Source of the DNA: Azolla caroliniana
Taxonomy: Eukaryota; Polypodiophyta
Direction of reading: 5' to 3'
Assembly: GCA_043228905.1 (NCBI GenBank)
Contig: JBHGNT010000006.1
Location: 17,980,001 to 18,044,000 of the forward strand
DNA length: 64,000 bases
Translations under genes and position numbers: made by a program
Part shown: piece by piece, positions 22,279-34,937 of the stretch
Layout: each line of letters begins with the position of its first letter
Numbering within the stretch: position 1 is the stretch's first letter
Notes under the pieces: generated by a model
Told to the model about the DNA's origin: nothing
Seen by the model: the letters and a program-made list of their open reading frames with translations, nothing else
Databases searched by the model: none

Positions 22279-23035
22279 TGTTGGGATTTTCGGTCCCTCC
22301 GGATGGGATGTCCGGAGATGAATGACGGCAGGCCTGGTTGCGGTTACGGAACCGGAGGATGAAGAGTACCCGGTTACGGAACCGGAGGATGAAGAGTACC
22401 CGGTTACGGAGCCGGATGATGAAGACCCCGGTTACGGAGCCGGATGATGAAGACCCCGGCTACGGAGCCGGATGATGAAGACCCCGGCTACGGAGCCGGA
22501 TGACGAAGACCCGGCTACGGAGCCGGATGACGAAGACCCGGCTACAGAGCCGGATGATGAAGACCCCGGTTACGGAGCCGGATGACGAAGTACCCGGAGA
22601 GAGATCCGGATGCGGAGACTATATTTGTAAATAGACCGAAAGTCATATGTGTATAAATATGACTTAGGGCAAACAGTTTAGCTGTGGTTGTTGTTGCTCA
22701 TTTTCTGTTTTCCACTTAGAGAGAGTGAAGAGAGCAGCCGACAGAGAGAGAGAGAGAGAGAAAGACGAAGAGGTCGTTGCCTCTGTGTATTGCCGCCGCC
22801 TGTGGCGAAGACAGTGAGCTCAAGGTTGTTGCCTTGTGGCTTCACCATTGTACATCTCTGTTCATAGTGATAGTTGGAGTTTGAGGACTCCCGTGGTTTT
22901 TCCCATTTAGGGTTTTCCACGTAAAACATCCTGTGTATTTTTCTCTCTATTGTCTTCGTGCATTTTTTTTTGTATTTCCCGTTTTCTGTGAGTTGGTCCT
23001 ATTCCTCGGTTGTGGCCGAGCACTGTTGTTTAACA
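22279..23035 (+). repeat. 3' LTR of copia C (757 bp)
   Basis: Same boundaries as the 5' LTR but with nine instead of eight 28-30-bp units (about 22342-22590), which accounts for the 28-bp length difference. Otherwise only a few substitutions. Confidence 0.93.
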
Positions 23036-23040
23036 AGAAT

Positions 23041-23977
23041 CAAGTCAGAACCAAAGGGTTTACTGCTACTCCTACCGAAAGGAAGGACATTATAGTAGCC
23101 AATGATCGCCGAGGTGATGGATGTTCAACAAATCACAACAAGATCCAAAGGAAAAGCTGCCAAGTGGGAGACCCAGGAAGGAGGTCATTAGGAGGCAAGC
23201 CACCGAATGGACACAGAAAGCAAATGAACGCAACATGGCCGAAGTGAAGGAACAGATCCAGCCTTTGGAGGAACCATTACGTAGCATGGACAACGACCCC
23301 ATTTGGCAGGCATTACAATTGTGTCAGATCATGTTGCCTCTAGGCTGCCTGTTGCAGTTAGTTCCCCGATTCACGGAAGTACTTAAATCTGTGGTAACAT
23401 CACAAAACTCGGAGCCGGCACCAACATTCTTCTCCAACCTGGAGGAAGGACCGACAGTAGTGGACACCATCAGTCCGGTGATAACAGGGATTATCAAAGG
23501 AAAAGAGATACCCAAAACAATTGTGGATGGAGGTTTCGGAGTAAACGTGATAAGCCAACGAACCGACGACACTCTTGGTATAAGAGAATGGCAAACCGTG
23601 CCCGTTTTGGGTGTGAGTGGTGGATACTAGTTCGGTTCAGCCAACCGAACACATCCGGGACATGGAGACACTCTTGGTATAAGAGAATGGGAAACTGTGC
23701 CCGTTTTGGTTGTGAGTGGTGGATACTAGTTCGGTTCAGCCAACCGGACTCATCCGGAACTTGGAGATTACAATCAGTGGGCATGCATTTTGTATATCCG
23801 CGATAGTCCTGCAACTCAACATGCAAGGAGCTTATTCCTTGTTGTGAGGGAGACTATGGCTAAGGACGGCACATATAAAGCAAAATTGCCAGAAGAACGT
23901 CATTACCTTCCCAAGACAAAAGACGAAAGTGCGGGTACCGACCCAAGCACGCATGGATACCAATAAGGAGCTCACGT
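23041..23977 (+). pseudogene. gypsy A gag end and protease
   Basis: Resumes after C with a zinc-knuckle remnant (YRKEGHYSSQ), then the TTRSKGK and PIWQALQLCQI stretches seen in B and D, then a retropepsin remnant TIVDGGFGVNVIS near 23520-23555 (23121-23630 is one open stretch). A 99-bp tandem duplication (23568-23666 and 23667-23765) lies just after the protease motif. It ends at 23977 where E is inserted and continues at 48420. Confidence 0.82.
23568..23765 (+). repeat. 99-bp tandem duplication in gypsy A
   Basis: Two copies, each starting GACACTCTTGGTATAAGAG, with about ten differences. B and D have a single copy of this segment, so the duplication arose in this copy of A or its direct ancestors. 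Confidence 0.85.
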
Positions 23978-24951
23978 TGTCGTTGAGTGGCTCGCCTAGA
24001 ATGTAGCATTGCCTAGACAAAAGATAACGTAGAAGTGAGGAAGGAATCGTTGGGATTATGGATGGAAGACACGAAAGAGTAGAGATGGCGTGAATAAAGA
24101 TCGACAAGATATGGCAAGGTAGGATTTTTAAGAAATATGAGATATGGCAAGATAAGATATAAAATGATATTTGAGAAAATGTAGGAAATTTATAATCATT
24201 ATCATGAAAGAGTTACAAAATGGTTGCGAGCATTATTGATTTCGAACTTTGTCTCACAAGGTAATCGCTCTTCTATTTCTTGATAGTAAGCCACAACAAT
24301 CTTCACTTCAATATTTTGATGAAGATAAGAATCGAACCGCCGCCCTTCCGTTGTGAGTTGAGGAGGACAACCGCCAAGCTAGTTCTCTTCTAGTCTTTTG
24401 AAGATACCTCTCTCTCCCTCTTTGTCTATTATGATATATTATAATTCTCTCTTGATCCAATATAATTCGATTCAATCTTATTTCTTGGTATCTTTGTGAC
24501 TACATCCCCTTCTCTTTTTATAGCAAAGGTATAGTCTTGCATGTGGTCCATGTGGTGCACATGCAGATAAGCTCTTGCATGTGTGCTATATGGTGCACAT
24601 GTAATATATTACAATGTTTACACTATTTAATGCAAGTTCAAATAATACAACACGTATATTTTTCACCTGTTGTGAGTATTAGCTAAGTGGTAGTGATTAC
24701 CTTTCTATAGTTGTTGTAATATTATGTATATAGTTTACATATCATGAATGTTTGCTAATTGGTAACATGTGAGGCTCATAAGCTGGAGGTTGTTAGTTCA
24801 AGTCTTCTCTTGTCCTCATAATATAGTGTTTTACTTTATTCACCTTATATAATGTATAATATTATAAAAACACTATCAAGATTTTTTTAATTTTAGTTAT
24901 GTATTTATCTTGTTGTAGACTTTTGATGTGAAGCTTTCATACTTCACGACA
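23978..24951 (-). repeat. 3' LTR of gypsy E (974 bp), uninterrupted
   Basis: Plus-strand limits TGTCGTTGAGTGGC and ACTTCACGACA. It aligns along its length with the two halves of the right LTR and holds the empty site for F (GCAAGTTCAA, with AAGT once at 24634-24637). A tRNA-like module lies at about 24747-24815. The adjoining bases 24952-24966 read on the minus strand give a purine-rich tract (AGAGGGGGTGGA). Confidence 0.9.
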
Positions 24952-25059
24952 TCCACCCCCTCTAGACATGCACATCCTCCGGCATGTGCCACTATCTTTC
25001 TTCTTCATGTTGATCTATTGGTGGAGTTTCAAGCTCGAACCTTTTCTTAAATACTTTTA

Positions 25060-26297
25060 TCCTCTTTCCCACTACCATGTTTAGGATTAGTGTCTTATCC
25101 AATTCACTAAGCTTATAGGTAAAGTTATCAAATACTTTTTTCACTATGTAAGGCCCAAATCATCTTTCAACAAACTTGCAGACGGTGCTATGTTGATTAT
25201 CTAAACCGCTATCATACATGAGTACCCAATCCCCTTCTTCTATTTTCTTAGGCCGAATTCTGTGAGTTTTATCAAAATGAATTTTATTCTTTAGTTGGGC
25301 CTCCTTCAATCTTTGGGCTGCCAATTCTATATCTTCAGGTCGATGCTTTAATTGTTGAATTCGCAAAGCAAGCAATTTTTCTCTGCTCACCTCCTCTTTC
25401 CATGGAATAGATACCCATGACATAATTGATTCTTCTATTGGCATGATGGGCTTTTGGCCAAGTATCAATTCAGTTGGCAGGCATCCTGATACCGAACTAT
25501 GCGTTGTCCATCTGCCCATAGTGCATAAGGTAGCATGTGTGGCCAATCTCTTCGTTTACCTTTACAGCTTTTCACAATTGCCTTAACTATTGGGCTATGT
25601 CCTCTTTCAATCTTTCCATTGGCTTCTGGATTATACGCAGTTGTAAGCGATAATTTGACCCCTATCCGGCTGAAGAATTCTCTAGCTTCATCAGAGTCAA
25701 GTTCTCCTCTATCTACAATTATTTTACCAACACACCCGTAACGACATATTACATTTTCTAACAAAAATTTACATACAACTCTAGTTGTTTTTTTTCGTAG
25801 TGGTCTTCCTTCTACTTGGTTTGTAAGGTCTTCTCTTGCTAGTACTAAGTATCACATTTGACCTTCCCCGAGTGGCATTGTCACTAGATCGACCATCCAT
25901 TTATAATGCATCGATTATGAATATGTTGGTTTTAACTCATCTCGATACTAAATAGTTGAATACCTCATCGAGGATTTTAACTCATCGAGGATTTTTGGTT
26001 GGCCTTTTTGGGCGCCTCCATAAATGCCCTTCATGTAAAAAAAACTTCAATGCTCGTCTTCGAAATTCATTTAATTGTTTCTTTGACCATGATGGGCTTT
26101 AGAAAATTTACTATTTCTAACCATTGACCTTCATACTCCATATCTTTGAACATTATACTAACATTAAATTCAGCATGAGGCTTAATAGATACTTGATGAG
26201 CAACTTGATGGCTTGTAGTTGCCCAATTCTTATCTTCAGCTTGCCTCACCCTTTCATTTATGAACCTTGCTCTTGACGGCATATCTGCGACTAGGTT
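25060..26297 (-). pseudogene. gypsy E integrase
   Basis: 25465-25764 carries the second catalytic Asp and the Glu (IIVDRGELDS, then YNPEANGKIERGH). Overlapping frame 25160-25546 continues with RIRPKKIEEGDWVLMYDSGL, typical of the integrase C-terminal region. Upstream parts (25765-26297) are out of frame or broken. On the minus strand G interrupts it at the start. RNase H lies across G at 30953-31258. Confidence 0.78.
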
Positions 26298-26302
26298 CTC
26301 TT

Positions 26303-26996
26303 TGACAAGAATGCACACTCCCTTCCGCCGCACTCGGCCACAACCGAGTCTAAAATCAAAACACAGAAAAAACGGATAATGAATGCACGACACAGAGGAG
26401 AGAAAAGAGTAGACATGATGTTTACGTGGAAAACCCAAACTAGGGAAAAACCACGACAGCCCACAGACTGCAAACTATCACTATATCACAAAGCTTACAA
26501 CAGTGAGCTCACAGAGGCAACGACCTCGTGCTCACGATCTTCGCCACAAGCGGCGGTTACAACAGAGGCAACGACCTCTTCGTTTCTTTCTTTCTCTCTC
26601 TCTCTGTATACACTGTTGCACTCTAATCTTGCGCCAACAAGAATGACAACACCCACACACATAAACAACAGTTTGCCCTAAGTCATATTTATACTAAAAT
26701 GACTTTTCGGCTATTTACAAATATAGCCCCGATGGACTCTCAGAAACATATTTACGAATATGTCCCTTCATCCGGTGATCACTCTTCACCGGGCCTGCAT
26801 CATCCGGCGCTTGTCGGGCACTCATCATCCGGTTCTCACCGGGTCATCTGTAGTCAGGTACTCCTCATCCGGTTCTCACTAGGTCATCATCATCCGATTC
26901 TCATTGGGTCATGAATAGTCGGGTATTCCTCATCCGGCTCTCACCGGTTCATCCGTAGCCGGGTACTCCTCATCCGGAGGGACCTGTTTCCTAACA
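26303..26996 (-). repeat. 3' LTR of copia G (694 bp)
   Basis: On the minus strand it runs TGTTAGGAAACAGG...CTTGTCA. It has degenerate 28-bp-type repeats (CATCCGGTTCTCACCGGGTC) at about 26765-26980, a TATA-like segment near 26690, the GGCTATTTACAAATATAGCC inverted repeat at 26709-26728 and a CT/TTTC tract near 26580-26600. Confidence 0.9.
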
Positions 26997-27009
26997 AACT
27001 CCCCCTTCA

Positions 27010-30000
27010 CTATGGCATGGGGTGTCTTACTAGTCCGACCCGCTTCCGAGATGCATCCAGCTTGTCAGGTGTTAGTACTTTGGTCAACATATCTGACCCG
27101 TTCTCGGCCGTGTGGATCTTCGTCAGCACGAACTCCTGGTCATCTACTCTTTCTCGGATCCAGTGATACCTACGCTGGATATGCTTCGTCCAAGAATGGT
27201 AGGCCGCATTCTTAGCAAGGTGGATGACACTTTGACTGTCGCAATAGATCCGGTATTCATCTTGTCGGATACCGAGCTCTCCTATGAAGTCCTTCATCCA
27301 TAATATTTCCTTGCCGGCTTCCACAACCGCCATGTACTCCGCCTCCGTGGTTGACAACACAACTGTCTTCTGCAGCGTTGACTGTCACGAAACAGCTCCC
27401 CCTGCATATGTCATTACATACCTGGATGTAGACCGGGTGGTATCCACATCAGCCGACATGTCCGAATCAGTAAAACCGTCAAGTTGAGGTTTACCGGAGC
27501 CGAATCAGAGACACATATTTGAAGTGCCCTTCAAGTACCGAAGTATCCATTTGACCGCATTCCAGTGCTCCTTGCCAAGATTGCTCATAAACCGGCTCAC
27601 CACTCCGACTGAGTATCCTATATCCGGTCGGGTACACACCAATGCATACATTAAGCTCCCGACGGCAGAGGCATATGGAACTTTCATCATATCAGCCTTC
27701 TCTACTTTCGTCTTCGGGCTTTGCTTACCGGATAACCTGCAATTTCCCGGAAGTGTCGATCCGACCAGTTTCGTATCTGACATGTTGAACCGCTAAAGCA
27801 CCTTTGTCACGTATTTCTCCTGTGACAGCCACAGTTGCTTCGTTGGCCGGTTCTGGATGATATGCATCCCCAACATCTGTCTTGCCAGACCCAAGTCTTT
27901 CATTGAGAAGGTCCGGTTGAGGGCCTTCTTTAGCATCCAAATTTTGGCTTGGTCCCGTTTGACAATCAACATGTCGTCCACATATAGAAGGAGTATCAGG
28001 AAGTCGCCTCCTTCGAACTTCTTCACAAAAACACAGTGAATGGCCTGCGTCTTGTGGTACCCTTGATCAGTCATGAAGGAGTCGAACTTCCGGTACCATT
28101 GCCGGGGGGCCTGCTTCAACCCGTATAGGCTTTTCTTCAAGCGGCAAACCAGGTGCTCCTTCCCTTTCTCCACGAATCCTTCCGGTTGCTGCATGTAGAT
28201 CTCCTCTTCGAGGTCACCGTGAAGTAATGTCGTCTTCACGTCCAGCTGCTCTACCTCGAGGTCCATGCTTGCCGCTATACTCAGCACCGTCCGGATGGAG
28301 GTCATCTTTACTACCGGGGAAAATATCTCATCGAAGTCCATGCCCTTCTTCTGTTGGAACCTCTTCACCACGATCCTGGCTTTGTATCTTGGGGGGTTGC
28401 CGGCATCTCCCGGTTTCAACTTGTACACCCACTTATTTCGGAGTTCCCGCTTTCCTTTCGGCAACTCCACCAATTCGTACATATGGTTCTCATGCAGGGA
28501 ATCCATCTCATCCTGCATGGCACTTAACCATTTTCAGTTGTGGGTGTCATCCTTCGCTTCTTCGAAGCTTTCTGGCTCCTCCTCATCAGTTAGCAGCACA
28601 TGCTCTGCATCCGGAAATCTCTGGGGGGCCCTTCTCTCTCTGAGAGGATATCTCCGTCTCTAGGCTTCGGTAATCGGCTCCTCCATTTTCTCTTCATTCG
28701 AATCCGATTCGGGGTCTTGGCCGGTTCCAGTTTCAGCTTCCTGTACTTCTTCTTCTTCCGGCTCGGTATCCTCACCGTTACTGGCTGGTTCCTCGAGTGC
28801 TAACCGGGCTCTTGCTGGTTGGGTCTGCTCATCGTAGAATCGATCCTTACCGGTCGACTCGGAGTTCATTATCTTCTTCTCCGACTCCCAGTCGGCGAGC
28901 GTCTTGTCCTCCATGAAGATAATATCTCGACTCCGGAATACATTCTTGTCGACCAGGTCCCACACTCGGTAGCTGAACTCATCGTCACCGTAACCGAGGA
29001 ATATGCATGGTCGGGTCTTTGGAACTAACTTTCCTCTCCGGTCCTTAGCAATATGCACGTACACGAGACACCCGAACACCTTCAGATGCCGGTAGGACAC
29101 TTCCTTACCGGTCCATACTCTCTGTGGCGTGTCTCCGTCCAAGGGTACTGAGGGTGATCTGTTTATCACATATGTCGCCATCGACAGTGCCTCAACCCAA
29201 AACTTCTTGGGTAGTTTTGCATGCGCCAGGATACTCCAGACCCTCTCCATTATGGTCTGGTTCATCCTCTCGGCCAGCCCGTTTAGTTCCGGCGTCTTCG
29301 GCACGTTAAATTCAAGCCGGATTCCCTTCGAGCGAAAGTACTCCTCGAACTGCCCCCGGTATTCACCTCCGTTATCTGCTCGAACCGCCTTCAGCTTCCG
29401 GCCGGTTTCTCTTTCCACTCTCGCGTGGAGCTCTTTGAAGATGGATAACACCTGATCCTTCGTCTTCAATGGTGTGGCCCACAACTTCCGGCTGTGGTCA
29501 TCTATGAACGTCACGAAGTACTGCGATCCTGCATGTGACTTGGTGTCCACTTGACAGACATCTGTATGCACCAACTGTACTGGTGCATTACGTCTCATCG
29601 GTGGCCTCGATCGGAAGGAGGTCCGGTTTTGCTTTCCGGCCAGACAATCAGTGCACTTCTCCAAGTGCACATTCTTCACTGGAATGAGGTTGTCGTCTGC
29701 AAGCCTCTTCATCCCCTTCTCGCTCATGTGACACAGCCTCTTGTGCCACAGCTCACCGACAGTGTCGGATGCCACATTCACTTCCTCCGGACATAACTGG
29801 GCATTCATCAGGTACAATGTGTTTACCTTCCAGGCCCGAGCCACAATTAGGCTCCCTTTGCTGAACTTCATAACACCGTTCCGGATGCTACCCATGTAGC
29901 TTTCATCATCTAGCCGACCGGCTAATTTCAGGTTCAGACGAACCTCCGGAACGTGTCAGACATCCTTCAGCAGCAGCTTGCATCCGATTGGTGTTGTTAA

Positions 30001-30663
30001 CCACACGTCTCCTATGCCGACAATCCGGCATGTACCTTCATTCCCCATCCGGACACAGCCGTGATCACCGGCTGAGTAGGATGAGAAGCATTTCCGGTCC
30101 GGGGTAAGGTGGAACAACGCTCCGGAGTTGACCACCCAGGTCATCTCGTCGCCAGCAAGGTTTATCTCACTCTCCTCGGTGATGAGCATCAACTCTTCTT
30201 CGCTTGCCGCGATTGCCGTTGTTCCCTTCCGGTCCAGCCCCCTCCGGTCTTTACCGTTCCGGTCCGGTGTCCGCTTCGGATTGGTACTTTTCAGAAATGC
30301 CGACAGTTCTTCTGGAAGTGTCCCGGCTTGCCGCAATAGAAGCAAGTAGGCCTCCCCCTTGACTTTGACCGTGTCCCCGACTTTTCCCGGTTCTGGGGGC
30401 TACGGTTCCTTTGTCTTCTGCGTTCCGATTCGGTATGGAGCGCTTTGGAGTCGGAGCTCGTATCCTTATCTTTCCGACGCGCCTCCTCATCTAGCAAGCT
30501 CTACTTCACTCTTGCTAGGGATAACCATTTCCCTTCCGGCCCGGCGTTGACCAAGGTGACAACCAACGTCTCCCAGCTATCTGGGAAGGAACCGAGCAGG
30601 AGTAGTGCTAGTACCTCATCAGCAAGAGGTACTTCCAATGATGTTGCCTGGTGAATCAACCGG
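27010..30663 (-). pseudogene. gag-pol: copia G gag-pol, N-terminally truncated
   Basis: From the stop at 27010 back to about 30330 the remains stay in one frame (29895, 28518, 27783 and 27360 ORF starts are congruent), broken by nonsense codons that mostly look like transitions (CGA to TGA, TGG to TGA). RT retains YVDD (LLLYVDDMLIV, about 27965-27990). The protease motif reads VVNSGALF instead of DSG, a G-to-A change. Near 30290 a frameshift follows the CCHC knuckle CFYCGKPGHFQKNC. The first 100 or more gag codons, the leader and most of the 5' LTR are deleted. Confidence 0.88.
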
Positions 30664-30737
30664 CCACTCATCATTCGGTTCTCACCGGGTCATCCGTAGC
30701 CGGGTACTCCTCATCCGGAGGAACCTGTTTCCTAACA
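30664..30737 (-). repeat. 5' LTR remnant of copia G
   Basis: Matches only the first 74 bp of the G LTR (from TGTTAGG on the minus strand) and then passes straight into mid-gag. A single internal deletion of roughly 1 kb explains this. Confidence 0.85.
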
Positions 30738-30952
30738 CTCTTTGCCCTTTATATGCCGTAATTCTAGGTTCATGGTTTTGATGTATGCAATCCACCGAAT
30801 CATTGCAATATCTTATGTCGTACAACTTGCTATCATTCCGATGAGTGGCAGACAATCTGGCTCAACCACTACATCTACTCCAATAAAGTAATCTCTATCT
30901 GTTTTTAATGCAGTAAGCAAACCCACAATTCTCGTTTAACTTGTGCATAATT

Positions 30953-32151
30953 TCATTGTCTTTCATTTAATATCTTTGCTCCAAATCTGATAGCATACCA
31001 ATGTTGGTCTTCATCTTCTTGCTTGCTAACCCAATTGATCCCAATTGAGCTAGTATCAATTGTCATTGTAATTGGGCATTCACCTTTGTAGTCTGGTTGA
31101 CGAAGAACTGGAACTTTCAATAATGCTTCTTTCAATTGGTTAACAACTTGTGTATGTTCATCAGTCCAAATAAACTTCATCCCTTTTCTTAAAAGTTGGT
31201 AGAGAGGATTTGATACATGTGCAAAGTGTGGTAACCAAATAGGATTTGATACATGCACCTAAAAATCTTCTCACCTCTGTTACTGATTCGCAAACCTCCT
31301 TCATATTTTGTATTGCGTTAATTTTGATCGGTGATGGCTTCCCCCCATACCAAACACACATATGACCAACTATCAGAACTTCGTTCTGCCCAAAGCTTGA
31401 CTTTGTTCCTAATAGTGTCAAATGTACCTGCTCAAGCGTATTTAAAATACTTTCACAATCATTAATGTGATCCATCACAAACTTTCTGCAACCATTTCCA
31501 ACCATAGTCTCATCTTTCTCTCTTTCTAAGCATCATTTAATAGGAATGTCATCTAAAAATGGCATAGTTACCTTTGGGATGTATTCATGTAGAACTTTGT
31601 TCATTGCATTCATCATATGAGCAACTGAATTCGTCACACCTTGAGGTAAAGTGCACATTCAAACCAACCAAACTAGTGTTTTCATTGTTGTGATATTGCG
31701 ACTTATCAATTTCTAGTTGAAATTGGTTGTATTCTGAATATAGGTCTCCCACAGAGTAAATCACTCTCCCAACAAAAGATTCTGCAAATTCATCAACAAT
31801 CAGCCCGATTCCTGCATTTCGGATTGTGACTTTGTTGACTGGTTGTAGATCTTGAATGAATCTTAGAGAACCATCTTTCTTTGGAACTCTAAACCATCTA
31901 TTGGAGTATGGTGCATTTGAAGGCTCCAAAATCTTCATCTTGACTTTATCCTTCAGTAGCTCCAACAATTGAGGTAATCGAGCTCTTGGTACTGCAATAG
32001 ATTTAAAATTCCAAGGAATATGAGGGATAGTAAATATTACCATTGGCGTCACCACCTTTGGATCTACACAACCAATCTCCTCAGCTTTGAATGCAAACGC
32101 TTTCCCATGCTTAAAGATCATTTCTTTGAAAGTCGCGATCTCTGATTGCAA
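30953..32151 (-). pseudogene. gypsy E reverse transcriptase and RNase H start
   Basis: 31585-32151: RT fingers (RFRVPKKDGSLRFIQDLQ-like, NRW in place of the usual residues), then a YSVGDLYSEYNQFQL block where most RTs have a Y-S-x-x-D-L-x-S-G-Y-H/D-Q type motif. FLDD is intact at 31548-31559. 31161-31505 gives the thumb side; 30953-31258 gives the start of RNase H (TIDTSSIGINWV). The wording differs strongly from A, B and D, so E belongs to another gypsy lineage. At least two frame changes are needed to read through. Confidence 0.8.
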
Positions 32152-32839
32152 AAGAAATTCACCCCCTCCGATTCACAAGTTATTCATTGTCTCTCAAGTG
32201 AAGTGATGTCCGATCTTCTCTATTGGTCGAAGCATAGGCTCAGTTGTTGCTGCCTCCATCTTCTCTTCATTACCAATAGGTAATGGTACTTCAACAGGTT
32301 TGACCTTCTTATCTATTGTTTTGTATTTTGTATTACATAAGCTTTCTACTTCTTCATATTTACAATTCTACCTATCAATCTCATAATACATATCAATTAA
32401 GTTTACATGTATCTCTCTAACACTCTCATCATCTTCTTTCAAATACATTTCTAACTCTTCTATAGTATTTGCAAAAGAAATTTCTTCCATAACACTTTCA
32501 ATGTGCTCTTCCATTTCAAGTACTCCATTATCCTTCAATGCCTATTGAAACAAATTAGCATTCTTTTGCAAGTTCCTCTTGCATTCATACATCCTAGTCA
32601 CACATATAGCACCACTTTCAAAAACATGAAATCACTTATTCATATGTTGTAATGCCCTACGTGAGGGTCTTTTAATAATGGGACTATTGCAACCCTCATT
32701 TGCAATAGTCCTAGTCAAAAACCTGATTATCAAAATCATCACATTCTTTTGGTATCGAATGATCACAAAGCTCTTGCTTGTTCCTCTCATGATTTGGGTG
32801 AACCGTCATAAACTGTACAGTTCTTCGTCCATCTTGGCT

Positions 32840-33544
32840 TCAAATCTTCACATTGGCACAACCATTGTCAAGGACTTTGGTCTCCCTCTGTACTGTTGTG
32901 ATGTATGGTTGACCCAAGATTATCGGATAGGTAGATCCTTCATGCACAAAGAAATGTTGATCTACCTCTATATCACCAATAGTAACCTTTACATTTGGGC
33001 ATGCACCAAATAAATCTTCAGTGACTGATGTTGTTGCTTTTACACGCCCACCATGTTGAGTATCAATTGGCCATCTACCTTTCTTGTAAAAATCAGCACT
33101 CATTATATTTATTTCAGAACCATGATCAATAAGTGCCGTCACTGGGTTTGGAACATTTCCAATCTTCACATGATGCTTAGTAGTGGCTCTTGCCCAACAT
33201 TTGCGAGAGTAGTGACTTCTTATCTCTGTTGAACTTATCATTAAGGTTGATGCATGTTGAGAGTCAACAATGATATTGTTTGACTCGTTGCTTACCACTT
33301 CATATGCCACCTTCGGATTTGTCTCTTTAACCAGCTCATTTACTTGCTTATTTCTTTGCACAATATCAATTATTTCATCATGAAATTCCTTTTTTGCAAT
33401 ACCTAACACTTCTCTTAGTGTAAATTCTACTCGATTGTCTAGTATTCTTGTTTCTAAAATTTTCTTTAAATTTGTATCCTTTTCAATATCAGACATTAAT
33501 TTGAATGAAGGACCAGATTTTCCTTTTTCAACTTTTGCGTCCAT
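32840..33544 (-). pseudogene. gypsy E protease
   Basis: 234-codon frame. Active-site block LIDHGSEINIMS (DHGS in place of the commoner DSGA/DTGA), followed by a second hydrophobic IILGQPYI block typical of gypsy retropepsins. Between 32152 and 32839 I see no intact frame; that stretch should have linked protease to RT. Confidence 0.75.
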
Positions 33545-33997
33545 CTCTTTTCTTTTGTTTTCTCTTATTTCATGCCTTTTTGTTGAGCCAATTTCATCAT
33601 CCGACCTTTTCCTTTTTTTCTTCCACTATCACCTCATGCTCTTTGTGTTCTGCCATCTAAGCATAGACTGTGATAGCATCTACTGGAACATGACATCTAT
33701 TGTGTTTCCTTACAAAATCTCCGGCAACACAAAGGTCTTCCATCTTCAACTTTTGCTTTTGTGCGGAACTTACAACCTTCTCCCAGAACAATGATTGGTA
33801 TGGCATGTCATCAAGACGCATTCCTGCCATTGTCGAGTAGTACATTGCAGAAGCCTTCTTTGCTTCAGCTTCTTCAAACTTAACCTTAACACCACCATCA
33901 CCAAAGTCTCGATTTTTCTAGTTAAGTAAATGTTACCATTTTTCCAATAGACCAAGTCTCGATTTTCCATGTCTTTATATTCCCCACAATCACGTAA

Positions 33998-34770
33998 TCA
34001 ATGTTTGAGACTATCACACCACATGCATCGAGGTCGAAATGGTTCCCTTGACCTCGAAGTCTGACCATTCTCAAGCTTTGCCACTTTAATTGTTAGATCT
34101 TTCATACTTTGAACTAAATCATCAAGCAAAGACTCACTCTTAGTTTTGATCATTTCTCGTGGTTGATGGACCATATCGTGTGATGGTTCTCGAGCAAGTC
34201 TTTGAACTGCGATGTTTTGCTCAAGCCGATTTGTGATTCTAACATGCAGTATTTGTAGCATTACACCATTCCTTTGCATTCTTTTCATAAATTTATTACA
34301 AGCATTTGTTACCTCATTCCAATCTGCAGTTATACCATCCTCAGTATTTGGTACTTCAAGCATAAATTCCAATTCTTTTCTATATCTCTTGTCAATTGCC
34401 TGCAAAAATAAAGCAACCTTTTGCCAAGACAAAAAATTTCTTTCTTCTGGCTTTAAGTGTCCATACAATCTATCAAACTCTTTTTTCGTGTCAATCACAG
34501 ATAATCCTTTATTTCCTTTTAGGATCCATTCATGGAATGAATGCATGGTAACGCAAGAGAAATCCTCACGAGCATATTCAGACACAAGTGCTTTTTTGAA
34601 TGCATTCCAATCCAAACTATGCAATGTTTGTATTTCATGATTCTATCTCTTAATTCCATGTCCACTAATTTATAAAACTTTGCTACCATATTGACATCAT
34701 TCATACCGGACATTTCCATTTCATCATAATATATATTCACATACTTCAAAATATTTGTGCCATCAACCAT
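33998..34770 (-). pseudogene. gypsy E gag
   Basis: Two overlapping frames (34519-34770 and 33998-34624). The second holds a gag core (FSCVTMHSFHEWI, KKEFDRLYGHLKPEERNFLS, VALFLQAIDKRYRKELE) and ends in a CCHC knuckle, CMWCDSLKH-stop-LRDC, in which a CGA has become TGA. It resembles capsid regions of Ty3-type elements in order and spacing. Confidence 0.72.
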
Positions 34771-34922
34771 ACCAATCGTCTCTCAAACTTCTCGTAAGGC
34801 ATGAAATAATCGATCTTGATTCAACTTTTCAATAAACAAGCTTACCGGATCCATTGTACTCTTACTTGTCATGTTGATGTTGATCTTTACTTTAGATGTC
34901 TCTTCTACTTCCCCATTTCACG

Positions 34923-34937
34923 TCGGGTTCACCAAAT
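34923..34937 (-). promoter_or_regulatory. probable primer-binding site of gypsy E
   Basis: Minus strand TTTGGTGAACCCGAC begins within a few bases of the LTR end (CCAGGACA). TGG followed by a tRNA 3'-end-like complement is expected here; I cannot name the tRNA. Confidence 0.55.

Larger units (their letters stand above)
17435..23035 (+). mobile_element. Ty1/copia element C, nearly intact (5.6 kb)
   Basis: LTRs 17435-18163 and 22279-23035, perfect 5-bp duplication AGAAT at 17430-17434 and 23036-23040. Primer-binding site, gag-pol frame and polypurine tract are all present. The LTRs are nearly identical apart from the number of 28-bp units, so insertion was recent. It sits in the gag of gypsy A. 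It is a close sister of element I, opposite in orientation. Confidence 0.95.
26303..30737 (-). mobile_element. Ty1/copia element G inside gypsy E
   Basis: Flanked by perfect CTCTT at 26298-26302 and 30738-30742. The 3' LTR (26303-26996) is full length; the 5' LTR is reduced to about 74 bp (30664-30737). Joining the flanks restores the E sequence GGTTCTCTTTGCCC. It is related to I and C but clearly older. Confidence 0.92.

Noticed and set aside
24952-25060. A promoter or gene between the E left LTR and integrase
   Set aside because: The stretch is the 3' end of the E internal region with the polypurine tract; no separate frame or box is visible.
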